64,000 nucleotides of DNA from Phyllostachys edulis (GCA_036346405.1 CM070563.1:23417022-23481021); one strand, 5' to 3'; numbered from the stretch's first letter, positions 22,761 to 35,058 are shown. The notes: generated by a model from the letters alone, not told the origin. A program made the numbers and translations.

Positions 22761-24825
22761 CCGAAAGAGATCGGTTAAAAGAGGATTGCCAAGCTTACCA
22801 GCAAGGGAGTATAAACAACTCAAACCCTTCCAACAGAACCAAACTTTGAATTTTCATTAAAATAAAATAGTTTTAATTTATTTTACACATTTAAAAAGGA
22901 TTCAAAAAATCAGAATGTTACACGATCAGCCATCTCGAAGAGTTCGGCTACAGTAGCGGGAGGGTTTAAAGCGATGTCCTCTGTGATCCTTCTGCTGCGG
23001 ACTCCCTGCTTGAAGGCTCTGATAACAGATGAGTCAGAAACTTCAGGAATCAAATTGCGAACCTAACTGAAACGCCTGATGAATTGACGTAGTGTTTCGT
23101 CGTCGTTTTGTTGCATCCGATGTAGATCGTCCTCCTTTCCAGGGCGATGGTAGATGCCCTGGAAATTGGCCAGCAATAGATCGCAGAGATGTTGCCACGA
23201 GTAGATCGACTCGACTGGTTGGTTTAATAACCATGATCGAGCAGACCCTTCGAGCACAGTTGGAAGGTAATTCGCCATGACGCGCTCTCCTCCTCTTGTT
23301 TTTCGAACAGCAGTCGTGTAGATCTGAAGGAATTTGATAGGATTTTGAGACTCATCAAATTTCCCCATGTTCCCGGTCAGTGGCTGTGGCGGCCAATGAG
23401 CGCTTTCGGAGGTCGTGGCGAGAATGCCCGACATCCGTAATTACGTCATGCGCCTCCTTTGCATAAAAGAGGGTTTGACGTCGCCAGGTGATCGTACTCG
23501 ACGATACCCAGCCATTGGTGAATCTGACTTATGGTAAGTCTCAATCCTATGAGGGTAATACTCCTCATATCTTGTCTGCTGTTGCAGGCCTTTGGGTCGG
23601 AGCGGTGAATGATCTCCTCTCCTTGGAGCTTTATGTTCTTCAGACGTTCGAGGAACTCTTTTTCGGATTGGGGAGCGATGTACCTTGCGGCGATCTCCAT
23701 GCGGTGAATTATTCGAACGACTAGAAGCTGATGGAGTCATACTGCTACGACTTCCAGAATGATGTCGGCGGGGTCGTTCGAGCTTGCTCATCGTATTCTG
23801 CAGCCTTTGTGCGATCTCTTCAGTGAAGAGGTCGTAGCTGGGCGCTCGGGCAAGTTCTCAAGAGGGGTTCTCGAGCAGGTCGTTGATGTGCTGAAGTTCC
23901 TGAGCTTCCTTCTATTGGTATTGAGCGCACCCAAGCAATTTTCTCTAAGTTGCAACTTGTTTCCGTCGGACTGTTTCAGAATCATCCATACCTGACTTTT
24001 GACCTTGCTTTAGTGGAGTGTGATGATCTCAAGAATTTCCCACGCGTTCATCAGAGTGTTGACTCTGTTCGTCGCTGGAGGCGTCCTCGTCATCGCCACG
24101 AGCGGTCGTAGGGTGTGATCTTCGGGGAGCATCCTTAGCCCTGTTTTCAGGAGAGTTATTGCTACCTGAGGGTAGGACGAAGACCTCCCGTTGATGATCT
24201 CCACTTGCGCTAGAGGCCTCCTCGCTTGAGGAGTCATCAAATGACACCATCTGACGGCTTGGAGCAAACCCCTCCAGGAAGGGGAATTCCGGGTTATAAC
24301 CGTCTCCGTCGGCAAGTGAATCCTGCGTTGGGATGGTCGGACACGCACGAAAAGCATGTTCGATCGCATTCTTGGCTGGGTTAGCCGGAGAGAAAGAATC
24401 ACCAGATGCTGATGAAGATCCGGAATTATGGCTTCCAAGAGTTGTCGCGCCAGGTCGGACTATCTTAGGTGGATTTGGACATTTGGAGAGCGAAACCTCG
24501 CCATGCCTTGAGTCTGCCTTGGGACAGTCCTCATTGAGGTCAAATTGACCCTTGCCCTCTGAGGAAGCTGGTTCCCCGTCTGGGCGTATAGTTGTGGGGG
24601 ATATGGATCCCTCCTCAACTCCATCGGTGGCAAAGTCTCCTAGAGAAAGATCTCCAGGGGCGACATCACCATCGAAGGATGCATCACTTGGCTCGTAGTC
24701 GAAACCGGCATCCATGTCAATGTCTGCATAATCAGCCAAGTCGAACTAGTTCTCCTCGTTCCACTCTCGTGCCATGAGAGCATGAGAATTGGAAGGACAA
24801 AGGGAAAAATTGATGACTCGAAGAT

Positions 24826-24844
24826 CCCCACGGTCGGCAACAAC
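24826..24844 (-). other. Probable Tat primer-binding site
   Basis: Directly inside the 5' LTR the minus strand reads TTGCCGACCGTGGGGATC. This resembles the CGCCGTCTGTGGGGA-type primer tract common behind Tat-lineage LTRs in grasses, though decayed. Confidence 0.5.
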
Positions 24845-25628
24845 TGTCGGTGTTTTAGGACCGAACTTACGTAAAGATTGTTTGATTCGGGGTTCCTCTA
24901 GGCTCAAAATCACACGAGAGATGGAACACAGGAATTTTATCTGAGTTGGGCCTTCTCTGGGAGAATAACAACCCTACTCTGTGTGTATGTATTGAGTATC
25001 TTTGGATTACAAGATTAAGCCGAAAACTAGAGTATTGTGCTTCTCGATTCGGGGCCTCCCCATTGCTCGATGATCCTTGCCTTTTATACCATCCCAGAAT
25101 GTCTGCCGTTGGACCTCTAATAAAGGTCACTTAATCATCGGATCGTGGCGCCGTTACTAGAGGATTTACTTGAGGAGTTAAAAGCGTTCCCCGTCGCCGA
25201 GCAATTATCATCATAAAGGGAGTTAAAATCGTGCCATTATCTTAGGAAATAATGGCGTAGTTTCTTGCCGTATTTTGAATACGGTCGGAAGATTAGTTTA
25301 TCGACTAGGCCCACATGTCTATGAGCCTTGTCGACTAGGGCCTGGTTGTAGAAGGTCTTACAACCAGGGGATGGTCGTAGGAAAACTTACGACTGCATAC
25401 TGATCGTAGTAGAGCTTACGATCATGGGATAGTCGTATAAGGACTTACGACTATAGGGTAGTCATAGGAAGACCCATGACTACAGGGTGGTCGTAGAAGA
25501 ACTTATGACCTCCAGCTTCTCCCTTATTAATATTTAAGGGGTATACTCAGGAGTTATGTGACGTCATTATTATCTCATAATATGAATTATGGCTAAATGA
25601 TTAAATGAGGATTGTTATTTCCTCGTCA
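24845..25628 (-). repeat. Tat element 5' LTR
   Basis: Direct repeat of 7273-8066. The right end CCTCGTCA is followed by the duplication GGATC. A second hairpin array lies at 25343-25510. Confidence 0.95.
25343..25510. repeat. Hairpin array in the Tat 5' LTR
   Basis: The counterpart of 7781-7948 with the same six palindromes. The first is fully paired here (GGTTGTA with TACAACC) while its partner in the other LTR is not. Confidence 0.85.
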
Positions 25629-25830
25629 GGATCCATTTAACATTATAAAATGGTGAAGGGAGAACAAGGTAAGAAAGAATACCATGAAAAATGTAAGAAT
25701 AGAAAGATTATCAAAGATGAGGAGAGAATAATTTATTTTTCTTGTTATATAAAATAAGTTTTAAAGTTTTCGACTAACGGCCATTCTAACTAGGTCACGA
25801 TCTACAGTCGACACAGCTCTAATACCAATT
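25629..25830 (-). mobile_element. RLG-X interior, 5' part with primer-binding site
   Basis: This continues the interior broken at 7272. Beside the LTR the plus strand reads GCTCTAATACCAATT (25816-25830); its complement contains TGGTATTAGAGC, one change from the usual initiator-Met tRNA primer site TGGTATCAGAGC. No coding sequence is seen. Confidence 0.8.
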
Positions 25831-27025
25831 TGTAAGGACTCGAGATTAACACCCCAAATCCTCTATGCATTTCTGAACTAGTCCCATGATCAGTGGCTAG
25901 CTCACACAGCAAACAAATATGGTAACATCCATAATCGCAAAGCTTTATTAGCAAATATCATAGTTGATTATTAGAAAGGCTTTTGAGCCAACAAATAAGA
26001 ACACAACGGAAGGCGAAGAATAAGTAGTAGAGCCCAGCTAATCTGCCACAGGTAATCAATTGGGGTAGCGGCCTAGTCGTCGAGACCTTCAGTAGTTGGT
26101 GAAGTCCTTCTTCTTTGAACAACATTGTATTAAGCAAGAGTAGGCAGAAACAACCGTACCCCGTAAATTGCACCCAATAATAGAATTATAATGCATGAAG
26201 GGATATAACAAAGAAAGGCTTATAGAGTTGATTTTGCATAAAGCAGTGTTTCCTTCCAAATACTTGTACTAAGTTCCAAAGCAGTTATTCTATAACTAAA
26301 ATTCATTTTCTAAATTCTCAAGTTTTATAGTCAGATAACATTCATCAACGAGTGGTAAAGGATACCCTCCTATCACAAGGCTACCCACCCAAATTCCCAT
26401 TTGGATAAACTATCCATAATCATTTGATAAAGTCTTTTGAAAACAAAAATCAAAGTCTAACTTTGAGTGGCTTTGCTTAGCATGTCTATGAATGTGAACA
26501 CGGCTATTCGAATAGTTTTACACTCTATAGAGGTGTACAACTTTACCCACAAGAGATAATCAATTATACTGTCCACTCACACACTTCCGAAGGTGTACGA
26601 CCAAGAAATTATCATAAGGCCTTTACAATGTACCATCCCACCATAGTCCCGCCTCGCTAAGGTTTCGCCCCTTTTGGATAGAAACCCGCTGGGTTCAGGC
26701 ACCCTCTTGCGCCGGGTGGGAATACATAAAAGTAGGTCATAAAGACACCCACGCAATCGGATGGCACAACCACGGTAAAATGATACAAATTATTTAGCCA
26801 GGTCCTGCCCATTCAGAAAATGTGGTAGTACGATAGGGCTTTAGCAAAATACGCTCGAAGACCGGTCCTTAATTGACTTGGGCGACTTTCCATAAAACCC
26901 ATGGGCATCGATCATAGAAATGATTCGATCCCGTGCATCAACGTGCACCATCCAACCATCCATTTCGCCCAAGTCCACATCAATTTTTCATTTTGTTTAA
27001 CAAGTTAAATCATTTCATAAACTTC

Positions 27026-28704
27026 TGTTGGACCGAAAAGACGACTAGAGGGGGGTGAATAGGAGCACGCTCACTTTTTCATTTTAATTGGATTTAACAC
27101 CAATGTCACTCCAATAGCTATGAAAGCTATGAAGATCAATCTACAAGTATAGCGGAAGCCTTGTATTGAATCCTAATAAAAACCCCCAAGCACAGCAATG
27201 AAAAACACAAAGATGTGCTGAAGACAAGGAAACCGGTAATACCTCTGTCTATGGGCGGTATTACCAATTATCGGTAATACCTCTGTTTTGGGTGGTATTA
27301 CCAATTATCGGTAATACCTCTGTTCATGAGCGGTATTACCGATTTTCCTGGAATAGTGAAATCAGCCCGAAAACCAAAACTGAAATCGGTCTAACTTTTG
27401 ATCTACAAGGTCAAACTCCGCGAGACTTGAGACACACCTTCTCTAAGATATTAGGAACCTATTCCAATCAAAGATCATAGAGATCCATGCCAAAGTTCCT
27501 ATCTTTTTCAGTTTGAACGAAGGGTGCTCCAAAACCGAGTCAAAATCAAAATATGATCTAAAGACTTGCTCGTGGGTGATTGATGATCAAGATGATCCTA
27601 GATGGGTTCCCACATGCCACAGCAAGTAAGATCAAGGCAAGAAACCAAGTAAAAACTCACGGATCAAAGAAAGACTCAAAATCACCAAATAGAGAGAAGG
27701 AAAGCAAATAGACTCATCTCGAGGAAAACTTTTCTTGGATTGATTTTGATATGGTATTGGTTTATAGCCACTCCATCAAGGAGGACAAAGACTAAATACA
27801 TGAGCACGAAATCAAATCCAACTCTCTAGAACCCTAACCTCCAACTATCCTCTCACTAAGCAAACTAGTGTTTCAAAACAAATGACAGGGTTAAAGGGGG
27901 TGCAGCCACCTCCCACCTCTATTTATAGTGGAGGCTTAGACCTTCTAGAAGTAAAACCCTAATGGGCTCCCGTTAAGGCCCACAAACAAACGGGTCACAT
28001 ACGCACGTATTTTAAAGCGCCGTCTTCATCTCCTCTTGACCTAATTCGCTTCTTCACGCACCGTCTTGCGCCGCGGGTTGGCAAAAGGTCACCAAGGCGG
28101 TATTTGGTAAAATTACCAAAATACCCCTTCTCGATCTTTTTGCAAAGACCGAGTCCCATCTTCTTGAAGCACTTCCATGCTTCGCCACGTGTAGGTTGAT
28201 CTAGTGGCTCTCATTATGTCGACAAGTCTCTCCCATCCGGCTCCCCTTTGAAACCACCATGGCACTTGCAGACGACCGCAGCGCTTGATCCAACGTCGTC
28301 AGACCGATCGCCCGATTCGGTCACCTTTGTCCCTTTTGCGCCATGCTTGACTCCATTGACCTCACCGGCATCCCGATCGTTACGGACCTCGACTCTCCAA
28401 GCTTAGTCGATCATGTTAAATCGTTGACCGTCATTGACCTCTAAGCAACCTGCACAACAATAGACAAAGAAATCGATTCCGGGAACAAGTTCTTCACAAC
28501 TTGACCCATGTTAGTCAAAACAAGCATCATGCAACACATATGCCATGAAACCCGTGAACTTGACCTAACCCAACACTCATCGCCACCGATTCACCGATGA
28601 TCAGCAATCCACACTTTGACAACACGTGTTTCGACCAATCGTTAACGACATTGCCAATTGTAACATCATACTAAGATCGTGCACATATCCCCATGATATC
28701 CACA
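27026..28704. mobile_element. Solo LTR, probably copia type
   Basis: A 1,679-bp segment starts with TGTTGGACCGAAAAGACGAC and ends with GATATCCACA, with ACTTC duplicated at 27021-27025 and 28705-28709. The flanks join into continuous RLG-X LTR sequence. A GAGGGGGGTGAATAGG stretch near the start is common in grass SIRE/Maximus-like LTRs. No coding sequence is recognised. The small frame at 27292-27480 is not convincing. Confidence 0.8.
27234..27352. repeat. GGTAATACC palindrome cluster
   Basis: Six copies of GGTATTACC or GGTAATACC lie within 120 bp as part of a roughly 43-bp tandem repeat (CGGTAATACCTCTGTT units). Similar palindromes (GCGGTA / TACCGC) fill the LTR at 62940-63480. Confidence 0.8.
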
Positions 28705-28959
28705 ACTTCTTTGGTAAATACAATACCATAGTATCATTTTAAATCATAGTTGAACTTGTGGCTAAATTCTCCAAATTAAATATTTTCGGTCTAAGCTTTG
28801 TCTAAGCATAATGCTTCTCAACATGTTCTAGTCATACTAATGTATTAACCAGAGTTTCATCTAAGGCGACAAGGTGTGAGGGATTAATGTCCAAGGATTG
28901 TCAATTCGAAGACCAGTAAGTCAACCTCCAATATTAGAATCATAATCTCCAAATCACTC

Positions 28960-29045
28960 TATTAAGTCTATCGATCTACCACATTATGGTACATATTAGT
29001 CCTATTAAGTCTATCGATCTACCACATTATGGTATATATTAGTTC
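28960..29045. repeat. 43-bp tandem duplication
   Basis: TATTAAGTCTATCGATCTAC and the next 23 bp occur twice in a row (28960-29002 and 29003-29045). The truncated 3' LTR of RLG-X begins at exactly this motif (3501). Confidence 0.85.
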
Positions 29046-29199
29046 ACCAACAATTATAGATCATCCAAACACTTTTATTCAATTAACTCCACCATTTCAT
29101 CAATTTCTCTATGATCCAACCAAGATTATTAACCTATTTAACAGCTAGAGAGAATCGCTCCCTTCCGCGCGGCCACATCACTAAAAAAACGGACGCCGT

Positions 29200-30163
29200 C
29201 CGATAAATGCGAAATCACCTTTCGCGATCGCCCGATCCGACCCGATCTTGGCGTCGTCACGAAGAAATCTTATTTGGGCTGACCTGGCGTGTCAAGAGTC
29301 TCGTCGTCTTCTTCTCGCTCATACATCTCTGTTGCTTTCCCCTCCGATTCCTATCTCCTTGGACCCCTCCCTCTCCCCCTTCCGCAAGCGCCGCCGGCCC
29401 GTAACTCTTCCTCCCTCGCCGCTTCCGCGCCCTACCTCTTCCTCCCTCCCGCCCCCTCGGTCTTCTCCCTCTCCCTCTTCATGGCGCCCGCCTACCCCCG
29501 CTTCGCGTCCTCCCCCCCCGCTAACCTGCGCCCTCCCTCTTCCTCCCTCCCGCCCCCTCGGTCTTCTCCTCCCCGCCGCAACCGCCGCCGCCACCCTCTT
29601 CGCCTCCTCTCTCCCGCGCGCCTCCGGCCGCCATGCCTCATGCCACGTCGCATCTAGCTGCCATGATTCGCGCCGCCTCGCCTCTGGCCTCTTCTCAGCC
29701 ATCTCCTTCTCCCCACCACCACCAATGCCACCCCTACGCCTCCTCCCCGTGCTACCGTTCCCCTCCCTCTGCGTCTTCCTCCCCACACGCCATCGCCGCC
29801 TGCCCGCGCCGACGCTCCCCCGCCTTCTCCTGACGGATCTGTCGGTCACGGCTTAGATCCGGCCGGATCCAAGCCTTCTCCTCCCCGTGAGATTAGACCG
29901 CCGGCGCTGCCTTTCTGTGTCACCACTAGCCCAATGCGTGTCCACGTCCTCTGTAAGCCGACGCCGCCTCCTTCCAGCGCCACCAGCACCTACTGCATGA
30001 GCCATCACTGTCCCCCTCCCCCTGTATCCGCTACCTCCACATCTTCCACTCAACCCTTCCCTTCCATGCCCATGATCCTCTCACCTCCCCGATTTCTCCC
30101 GTCCGAGATTTCTTTGTGGTAGCGTCTGTAGCGTGCAGAGCCTGCCAAGCTTCGTCCTATGCA
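29200..30163 (+). other. GC-rich segment at the 5' side of the Helitron-like element
   Basis: Very C-rich on the plus strand, with long but low-complexity overlapping frames (for example 29248-29856, rich in Pro, Ser, Leu and Arg) and no recognisable domain. It ends in a plausible splice donor (ATGCAG, then GTACGTTAG at 30164). It could therefore be the captured promoter, 5' UTR or first exon of the RGG gene that follows. Confidence 0.4.
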
Positions 30164-30266
30164 GGTACGTTAGCATTTTTTTCTTCCATCTTCGATTGTG
30201 TTGCCTTCCATTGTTTGTTTCTCCAATTGTGTCTTCACTTGTGAAGTTTTTTTCTCTGTTATGCAG

Positions 30267-30708
30267 CTAGAGAGGGGCCGTGAGCCGCGCCAGCCTTACG
30301 GTGGAGGTGGCCGTCGTGGTGGCTATACTGATGGGTAAACTGGAGACGACTATGTACATCCACGCCGGGCGTATGAATGCCACAGTGGCACTGGCCGGGG
30401 CTATGAGATGAAGCATGAGGGGGCTGGTCGTGGCAACTAGGGAACTGTCACTGATGAAGGCCTTGCACAGTTAGGATTTACCATTTAAGCTTTGATTTTG
30501 TGATTGGTGCGTTTTGCTTTCATTGTGACGATGAACCAGATTATAGAGTTTGTGATTGATTAGAGAAACTGTGGAGATTGTTAACACTAAGGAGACTGCT
30601 GCTGCACCAGATGATGAGAAGAATCCCGATGATGCACCGTAGTCTGAGGTCGAGAAGGACAAGGAGGGGGCAGAGGATGAAGAGGAAGAAAAGAAACCTG
30701 AGGATAAA
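30267..30708 (+). pseudogene. RGG-type mRNA-binding protein gene fragment, copy 1
   Basis: Two exons resemble plant RGG-box proteins of the hyaluronan/mRNA-binding (SERBP1-like) family. Exon 30267-30470 encodes PYGGGGRRGGY and then the hallmark HSGTGRGYEMKHEGAGRGN, ending in TDEGLAQ. Exon 30564-30708 encodes an acidic stretch ending in EEEEKKPEDK, before a GT donor. Three in-frame stops are seen (after YTDG, in place of the Trp after GRGN, and before SEVEKD). Family members bind RNA and ribosomes in the cytoplasm. This copy lies in a Helitron-like element without the rest of the gene. The following 1.1 kb (30709-31860) looks like intron and unrecognised DNA. Confidence 0.75.
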
Positions 30709-31910
30709 GTATATTTCTGATTTGTGCTATAATTCTATTGCCTTATCGCTTTATAATGTGTCTGGATATAGTATGGCGTGCACATTTCACTATTGGTAAC
30801 TAGGGTGATGCTAACTTTATTTCTGGACTGGATATGTCAAATATCATGTTTCGTGGGCTTGGTAATATATATTATATGGTTTGGATATTATATCATTTCA
30901 AAGGCTCAACAGTTAATAGTACATTTTGAACAATATGATGAGCGGAGTCATATTTTTTTTCATTCAAAACTAGCCAGAGGCCATCCATTTAGTGATCCAA
31001 AACATGAAAAGAAAACATTTGCGGTCAACTATACTATTCTAGGGAATGTGATGCAATTACTTAACTGTTATAGATATTTATTGTAGAACTTCTTGCTTGA
31101 TAATTATTTTCTGTCACAGTACAAAAATGCAGTTTGACTTACCTGCTTGAAAACTACATTATTTTCTCATTTTCCAGCCGCTTCTGATTTTCAGTGGATT
31201 AGTTGCACTTTTTGCTCCTATCCCCAATGCAATGTACTTTTGTCAGAATGTTTTTTTTCTATCAGTTCGTTGGTTTTCCTACCATGTACGATTTGTTACT
31301 AAATTAGATCCTCCATTGCTTCCCTTCTGGCACCATGTATTAATGTTGAATCTGCTCTCCAGAGTGCCGAGAAATGGATCTAGACCATTGGTAAATGAAA
31401 TACAAATAGATGGTTTGCAAGTGGCCAGTTTCACCTGGCTTATAGATGGTTCATGTGACAACGCCCATTCTTTTATGTAACTTTCGCAATTTCACATGCA
31501 TCAGTTGAAACTTGGTAGCTTAAATTGTTGGTTATTCCAACATTTTGCCCTAGAGTTTCTATTGTTTAGTTGATCTGTTCAGAGGATTATGGAGCATTTT
31601 GGTTTCACCCATTGTGTGCTGTTTGGTGACCTGGCCATCTTTTTTTTACAATGATAGTGTGCATTCAGGTATAGTGGTGCTACTCCTTCATACATATATT
31701 TCCATAGTAAATGACTCTTTAATTCTATAACTACCAGTCAACCCATCCATGTATATAGACACATAGCTATACATGCCTCCTTTTTGTCAATCAATATAGC
31801 TTAGGAAATATATTCCAATACTACTGTTGCTACCTACAATAACACACACCCACATTCTTGTCATTTTTCAGCCTCTTTTGATTTTCATTGGATTTGTTGC
31901 ACTTTTTGCT
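30301..31910 (+). repeat. Tandem duplication inside the Helitron-like element, unit 1
   Basis: This unit recurs as 31911-31981 joined to 43825-45310. Match begins at GAGGTGGC(C/T)GTC and runs through both RGG exons, the intron DNA and an AT-rich tail ending in ACACACACCCACAT. Only scattered base differences are visible. Confidence 0.85.
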
Positions 31911-31981
31911 GAGGTGGCTGTCATGGTGGCTAGACTGATGGGCAAACTGGTGACGACTATGTACATCCACGCCGGGCGTAT

Positions 31982-34900
31982 TGTAACATCCCAATTTTCA
32001 GAGCTTTAAAAACCTTTTAAATAGTGTAATGAGAAAATTCATCATTTGGATTTATTTGAATTTAAATTAAAAAGCTTAATATTGGACTTTGTGTAACAAA
32101 ACAATTTAATATGACTAAAGTCAACATGAACAATAGTCAAAACTATTTTATTTGGATTCTATGAGCTTGGACATATTTTCTAGAATTTTCTAGAATTTTT
32201 CCAAGTTCATTTGCTATTTTCCATTGCTTATTTGAATTTACGGTAATTTCTTAAAAAGAAAAAGCTATTTAAATCTCCAAGCGATCATTGGGCGAATCTC
32301 TCGGCCCATTCACATTCATCTGGCCCATCTCTTCGTGGCCGTCCGTCTGGATTGGATGGAGATCCCGCCCGCGCCTCTCTCTCTCTCTCTCTCTCCTCGC
32401 TCGCTTCAATCTCCAGTTGGATCGTCATTTGGGCCTTTGGATCTCCGCAGTGCTATCTCGCTCCTCTCTCGACACGTGGGCCCTTCTGAGGTCTTCGTCT
32501 CAAACCGATCTTCTTCCTCGCCTTGATCGCGGATCCGCGCCCGCCATTATCGCCTTCTAGAAGCTCAACCTCGGCCGTTTACGCTAACAAAACTCCCGAT
32601 TTTCGCACCAAACTCAATCCTTATCTCCTCGCACCGACTCGTTCAATTTCAAACTTGAATTCGTTTCTATCCCTGTTCTCGTCGCGGGCGTTTGAGGCGA
32701 TTTACCCCACGCAAGACGCCACCTCGAGCTCATACTGTGCCTATAAAGGACCCTCTTCGCCTTCGCCTCCTTTCCAAAACCCTCGCTCAATTCCACCCGA
32801 GAGCCTCCACATTGCCGCCGATTCGAGCTTTAAGGAACCTCGCCACGGTGAGATTTCTTCGATTGCTTGCCGCCACCCGCAGCCTGCGTCGTCGTGGAGC
32901 CCACCATCAAGTTCGCCGTCACCTCCTCTACCTCCGGACGATCGCCGTCGCCTAAACCTCACGGACGCCCGTCCAAACAAAACCGAAGGTCTCCTCGCTC
33001 CGACCTCGCGCACGGCCACCACAACCACCCCAACCACGGGCTGCACGGAAGGTGCGCGAATAGCCTCAACAACACGCCCATAGCACCCACCTCATGGCGA
33101 CCACCGTAGCGCCGGTGACCATTGGTCCCCGTCGCCCGCCGCCGTCGCCGACGTCCTCGCCGGCGTGGGCCAGTCACGTGCCACCTCACCTCGTACTGCG
33201 TGTCATCCGGGTGGCGCGCAGCGTCGGCGCCATGTGCTGGTTCGCCACCTCGGCCCCTCTCGGTCAAATGGCTCGGTGGGCTTGGTCCGCGTGGTCAGTG
33301 CCTCTAACATGTGGGTCCCACATGGGTTTTCTTTATTTATTTCTTTTCCGAAAATCCTGGTGACGCCATCTTGATGTCATCTTTGGCGCAATATTCGATT
33401 TTTACATTGAAAAATAATTCGGAATTCGATAAATCCTATTTTTAGGGTTTTCTTTAGATTTAAACTTTGAAACTCCATATCTTTTGCATCCTAACTCCAA
33501 ATCCATCCATTCAAATTTCTAAATTCATCTAAAATCCAGATCTATCTATTGGAGATTTTTAATTATTTTTTTGGAGTTATTTGCCTCTGTTATTTATTTA
33601 GTTTGTTTGTTTGCCTTGTTTGCGAGTAGACTTGACGTTCTTTGAAAGAGTTGACGAAGAAGGACCTTTCCAAGATCAAGATCAATTCCTAGATCCTTTT
33701 CAAGGCAAGCTATACCTTTGACCATCTTGATTCCCAGTTTGCTAAATTATTTTATTTTAAATTCTTGCATTATTAATTCAAGTAATTATTTAAATGATTT
33801 TGGGAGTAGATGTAAATTCCTAATTGTTATGCCATCCTTGTTAATTGCTATGTCTAAGTTCTTTGTCACCCTAGTTGATATCTAGTTGGTTAATATTGTA
33901 GCACCAACGTGGGTTGGTTAGAACGATTAGATTGCTTAGTCATGCCACGACTCATTTATTCATGTGAAGTACAAATGATTAATTTGACTAAGTGAATATG
34001 CAATATTGGATAATCTGTGTGTACTACGTGTCTTTATGGCATGTGTTGCACTTAAACCAACGGGTGGTAAAAAGGATTTGGGTGAGGCAAGGGGTGGATC
34101 TTGTGTGAATTGGTGGTCTATGTGGAATTTGTGTGGATAATATTAATCTGTGTGTCTATGTGGTTGGGTTAGTGGAAGTCTTGCCTTGGTCGATTAAGGA
34201 CCTCACCATGTGCGCTAAAGAATGAGCTTCTGTCACGACCACATGCCTGTTTTGAGACGGGCCTAGCATAGTAAGATAAGGTATCTGAAATGCTCTGTTA
34301 TGATCAGTGCTAGCTACACTGGTTGTATCTTGTGGGTAAAGTGTACAAACCTCTGCAGAGTGTAACTTAATCTATTCGAATAGCCGCGTCCGCGGTCATG
34401 GACAATGCTCGGGGATTTAACACTAGGGGTAGAATTTCATAAAACTGTGTGGGAAGGGAGCTATGTGATTAAATCATCTAGCTATGTGAAGAACCTGTTT
34501 TAATTTGTGTGTGTCTTTGTGAAATAACTTGTTAAAATTATTATTGTCTATTTGTTTTACCAGCTTTCAATCTATTTAATTGTATTAAATTGCAAAAGTT
34601 GCATTTACGCAAAAGAACCGCAGAATGCCTTTCTCTTGTAATAAGCCTGCATGTATACTTTGCATTCCTGTGGTGTGGCTTGCGAGTACGGTGTGTACTC
34701 ACGCTTGTTTTGACGAATCAAGCAGAGGAGGAGTCTTCACCAGCTTACGAGGGCGAGTTCATCGAAGGTGCCTAATCGCGAGGTCTTGATCGATCGGTTG
34801 CACTGTGGTGAATCGATGGGATGCCACTACCGTTTCTGTTTCCGCTGCCGTTTATTTTCTCTGTTAGCCCTGCGTGGCTCAATAAATGTAAACTCGACCT

Positions 34901-35058
34901 TAAGGTCAAAACCATTATTTAATAATCAAAGTTATTCGTTTATGTTATATTTAAGCTTGTATGGATCGATTTCGGTTTTGTTAACTCTGTGTGCACTAGC
35001 ATGATCTCGGCTAGTCACGATAACACTGAAGGTCTGAATTGTAATTTGGGTCCCGACA
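31982..35058 (+). repeat. Tekay 5' LTR
   Basis: 3,077 bp. A GC-rich zone (32290-33360) holds a CT dinucleotide run and the TATAAAG box. The zone 33420-34200 is nearly identical to the 3' LTR. A CTATTCGAATAG palindrome lies at 34372-34383. The 186-aa frame at 32523-33083 is not kept in the 3' LTR and is not taken as a gene. Confidence 0.95.
32742..32748 (+). promoter_or_regulatory. Tekay LTR TATA box
   Basis: TATAAAG within GTGCCTATAAAGGA. Conserved at 41512-41518 in the 3' LTR. Confidence 0.6.

Larger units (their letters stand above)
19109..22922 (-). mobile_element. Solo LTR of a gypsy-like family, 3.8 kb
   Basis: Bounded by TGTAACGACCC at the plus-strand left end and ATGTTACA at the right end, with CGATC duplicated on both sides (19104-19108 and 22923-22927). 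No primer site, polypurine tract or internal domain is present, so it is a solo LTR left by recombination between two LTRs. The orientation is minus, because its conserved CTATTCGAATAG box and flanks match those of the Tekay LTR in reverse. It lies exactly inside gag of the Tat element. Confidence 0.9.
18770..24775 (-). pseudogene. Tat gag, interrupted by a solo LTR
   Basis: Gag begins at the ATG at 24775 (MAREWNEEN, then an in-frame TAG). It has a long acidic, low-complexity N-terminal part, then the capsid-like Retrotrans_gag domain at about 23040-23434 (FDESQNPIKFLQIYTTA; RSWLLNQPVESIYSWQHLCD). It runs on to ELFEMADR at 22923-22946. A solo LTR splits the chain here, and the frame resumes at 19108 with YATADEAVE and a lysine-rich tail. 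I do not see a clear CCHC zinc knuckle. Frameshifts occur at about 23440 and 23790-24030. Gag would form the virus-like particle; this copy is dead. Confidence 0.85.
7273..25628 (-). mobile_element. Tat-lineage Ty3/gypsy retrotransposon, with nested insertions
   Basis: Two direct LTRs (7273-8066 and 24845-25628), both TGTCGGTGTTTT to CCTCGTCA, are flanked by the 5-bp duplication GGATC (7268-7272 and 25629-25633). Gag, protease, reverse transcriptase, RNase H and integrase homology lies on the minus strand in the order expected for gypsy elements. A multi-exon ORF between pol and the 3' LTR lies on the plus strand; antisense ORFs are known in grass Tat elements. Stops, frameshifts, a CACTA insertion and a solo LTR make it inactive. 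It sits in the interior of RLG-X. Without its two insertions it would be about 12.8 kb. Confidence 0.95.

Noticed and set aside
15239..24739. Plus-strand frames across the Tat gag-pol region
   Set aside because: They mirror the minus-strand gag-pol frames and show no homology of their own.
29248..29856. 202-codon plus-strand frame in the Helitron-like element
   Set aside because: Pro/Ser/Leu/Arg-rich, with equally long frames on the other strand and no domain. GC-rich composition explains it.
32523..33083. 186-codon frame in the Tekay 5' LTR
   Set aside because: The 3' LTR copy breaks the frame by many indels, and its position in the LTR promoter zone makes coding unlikely.
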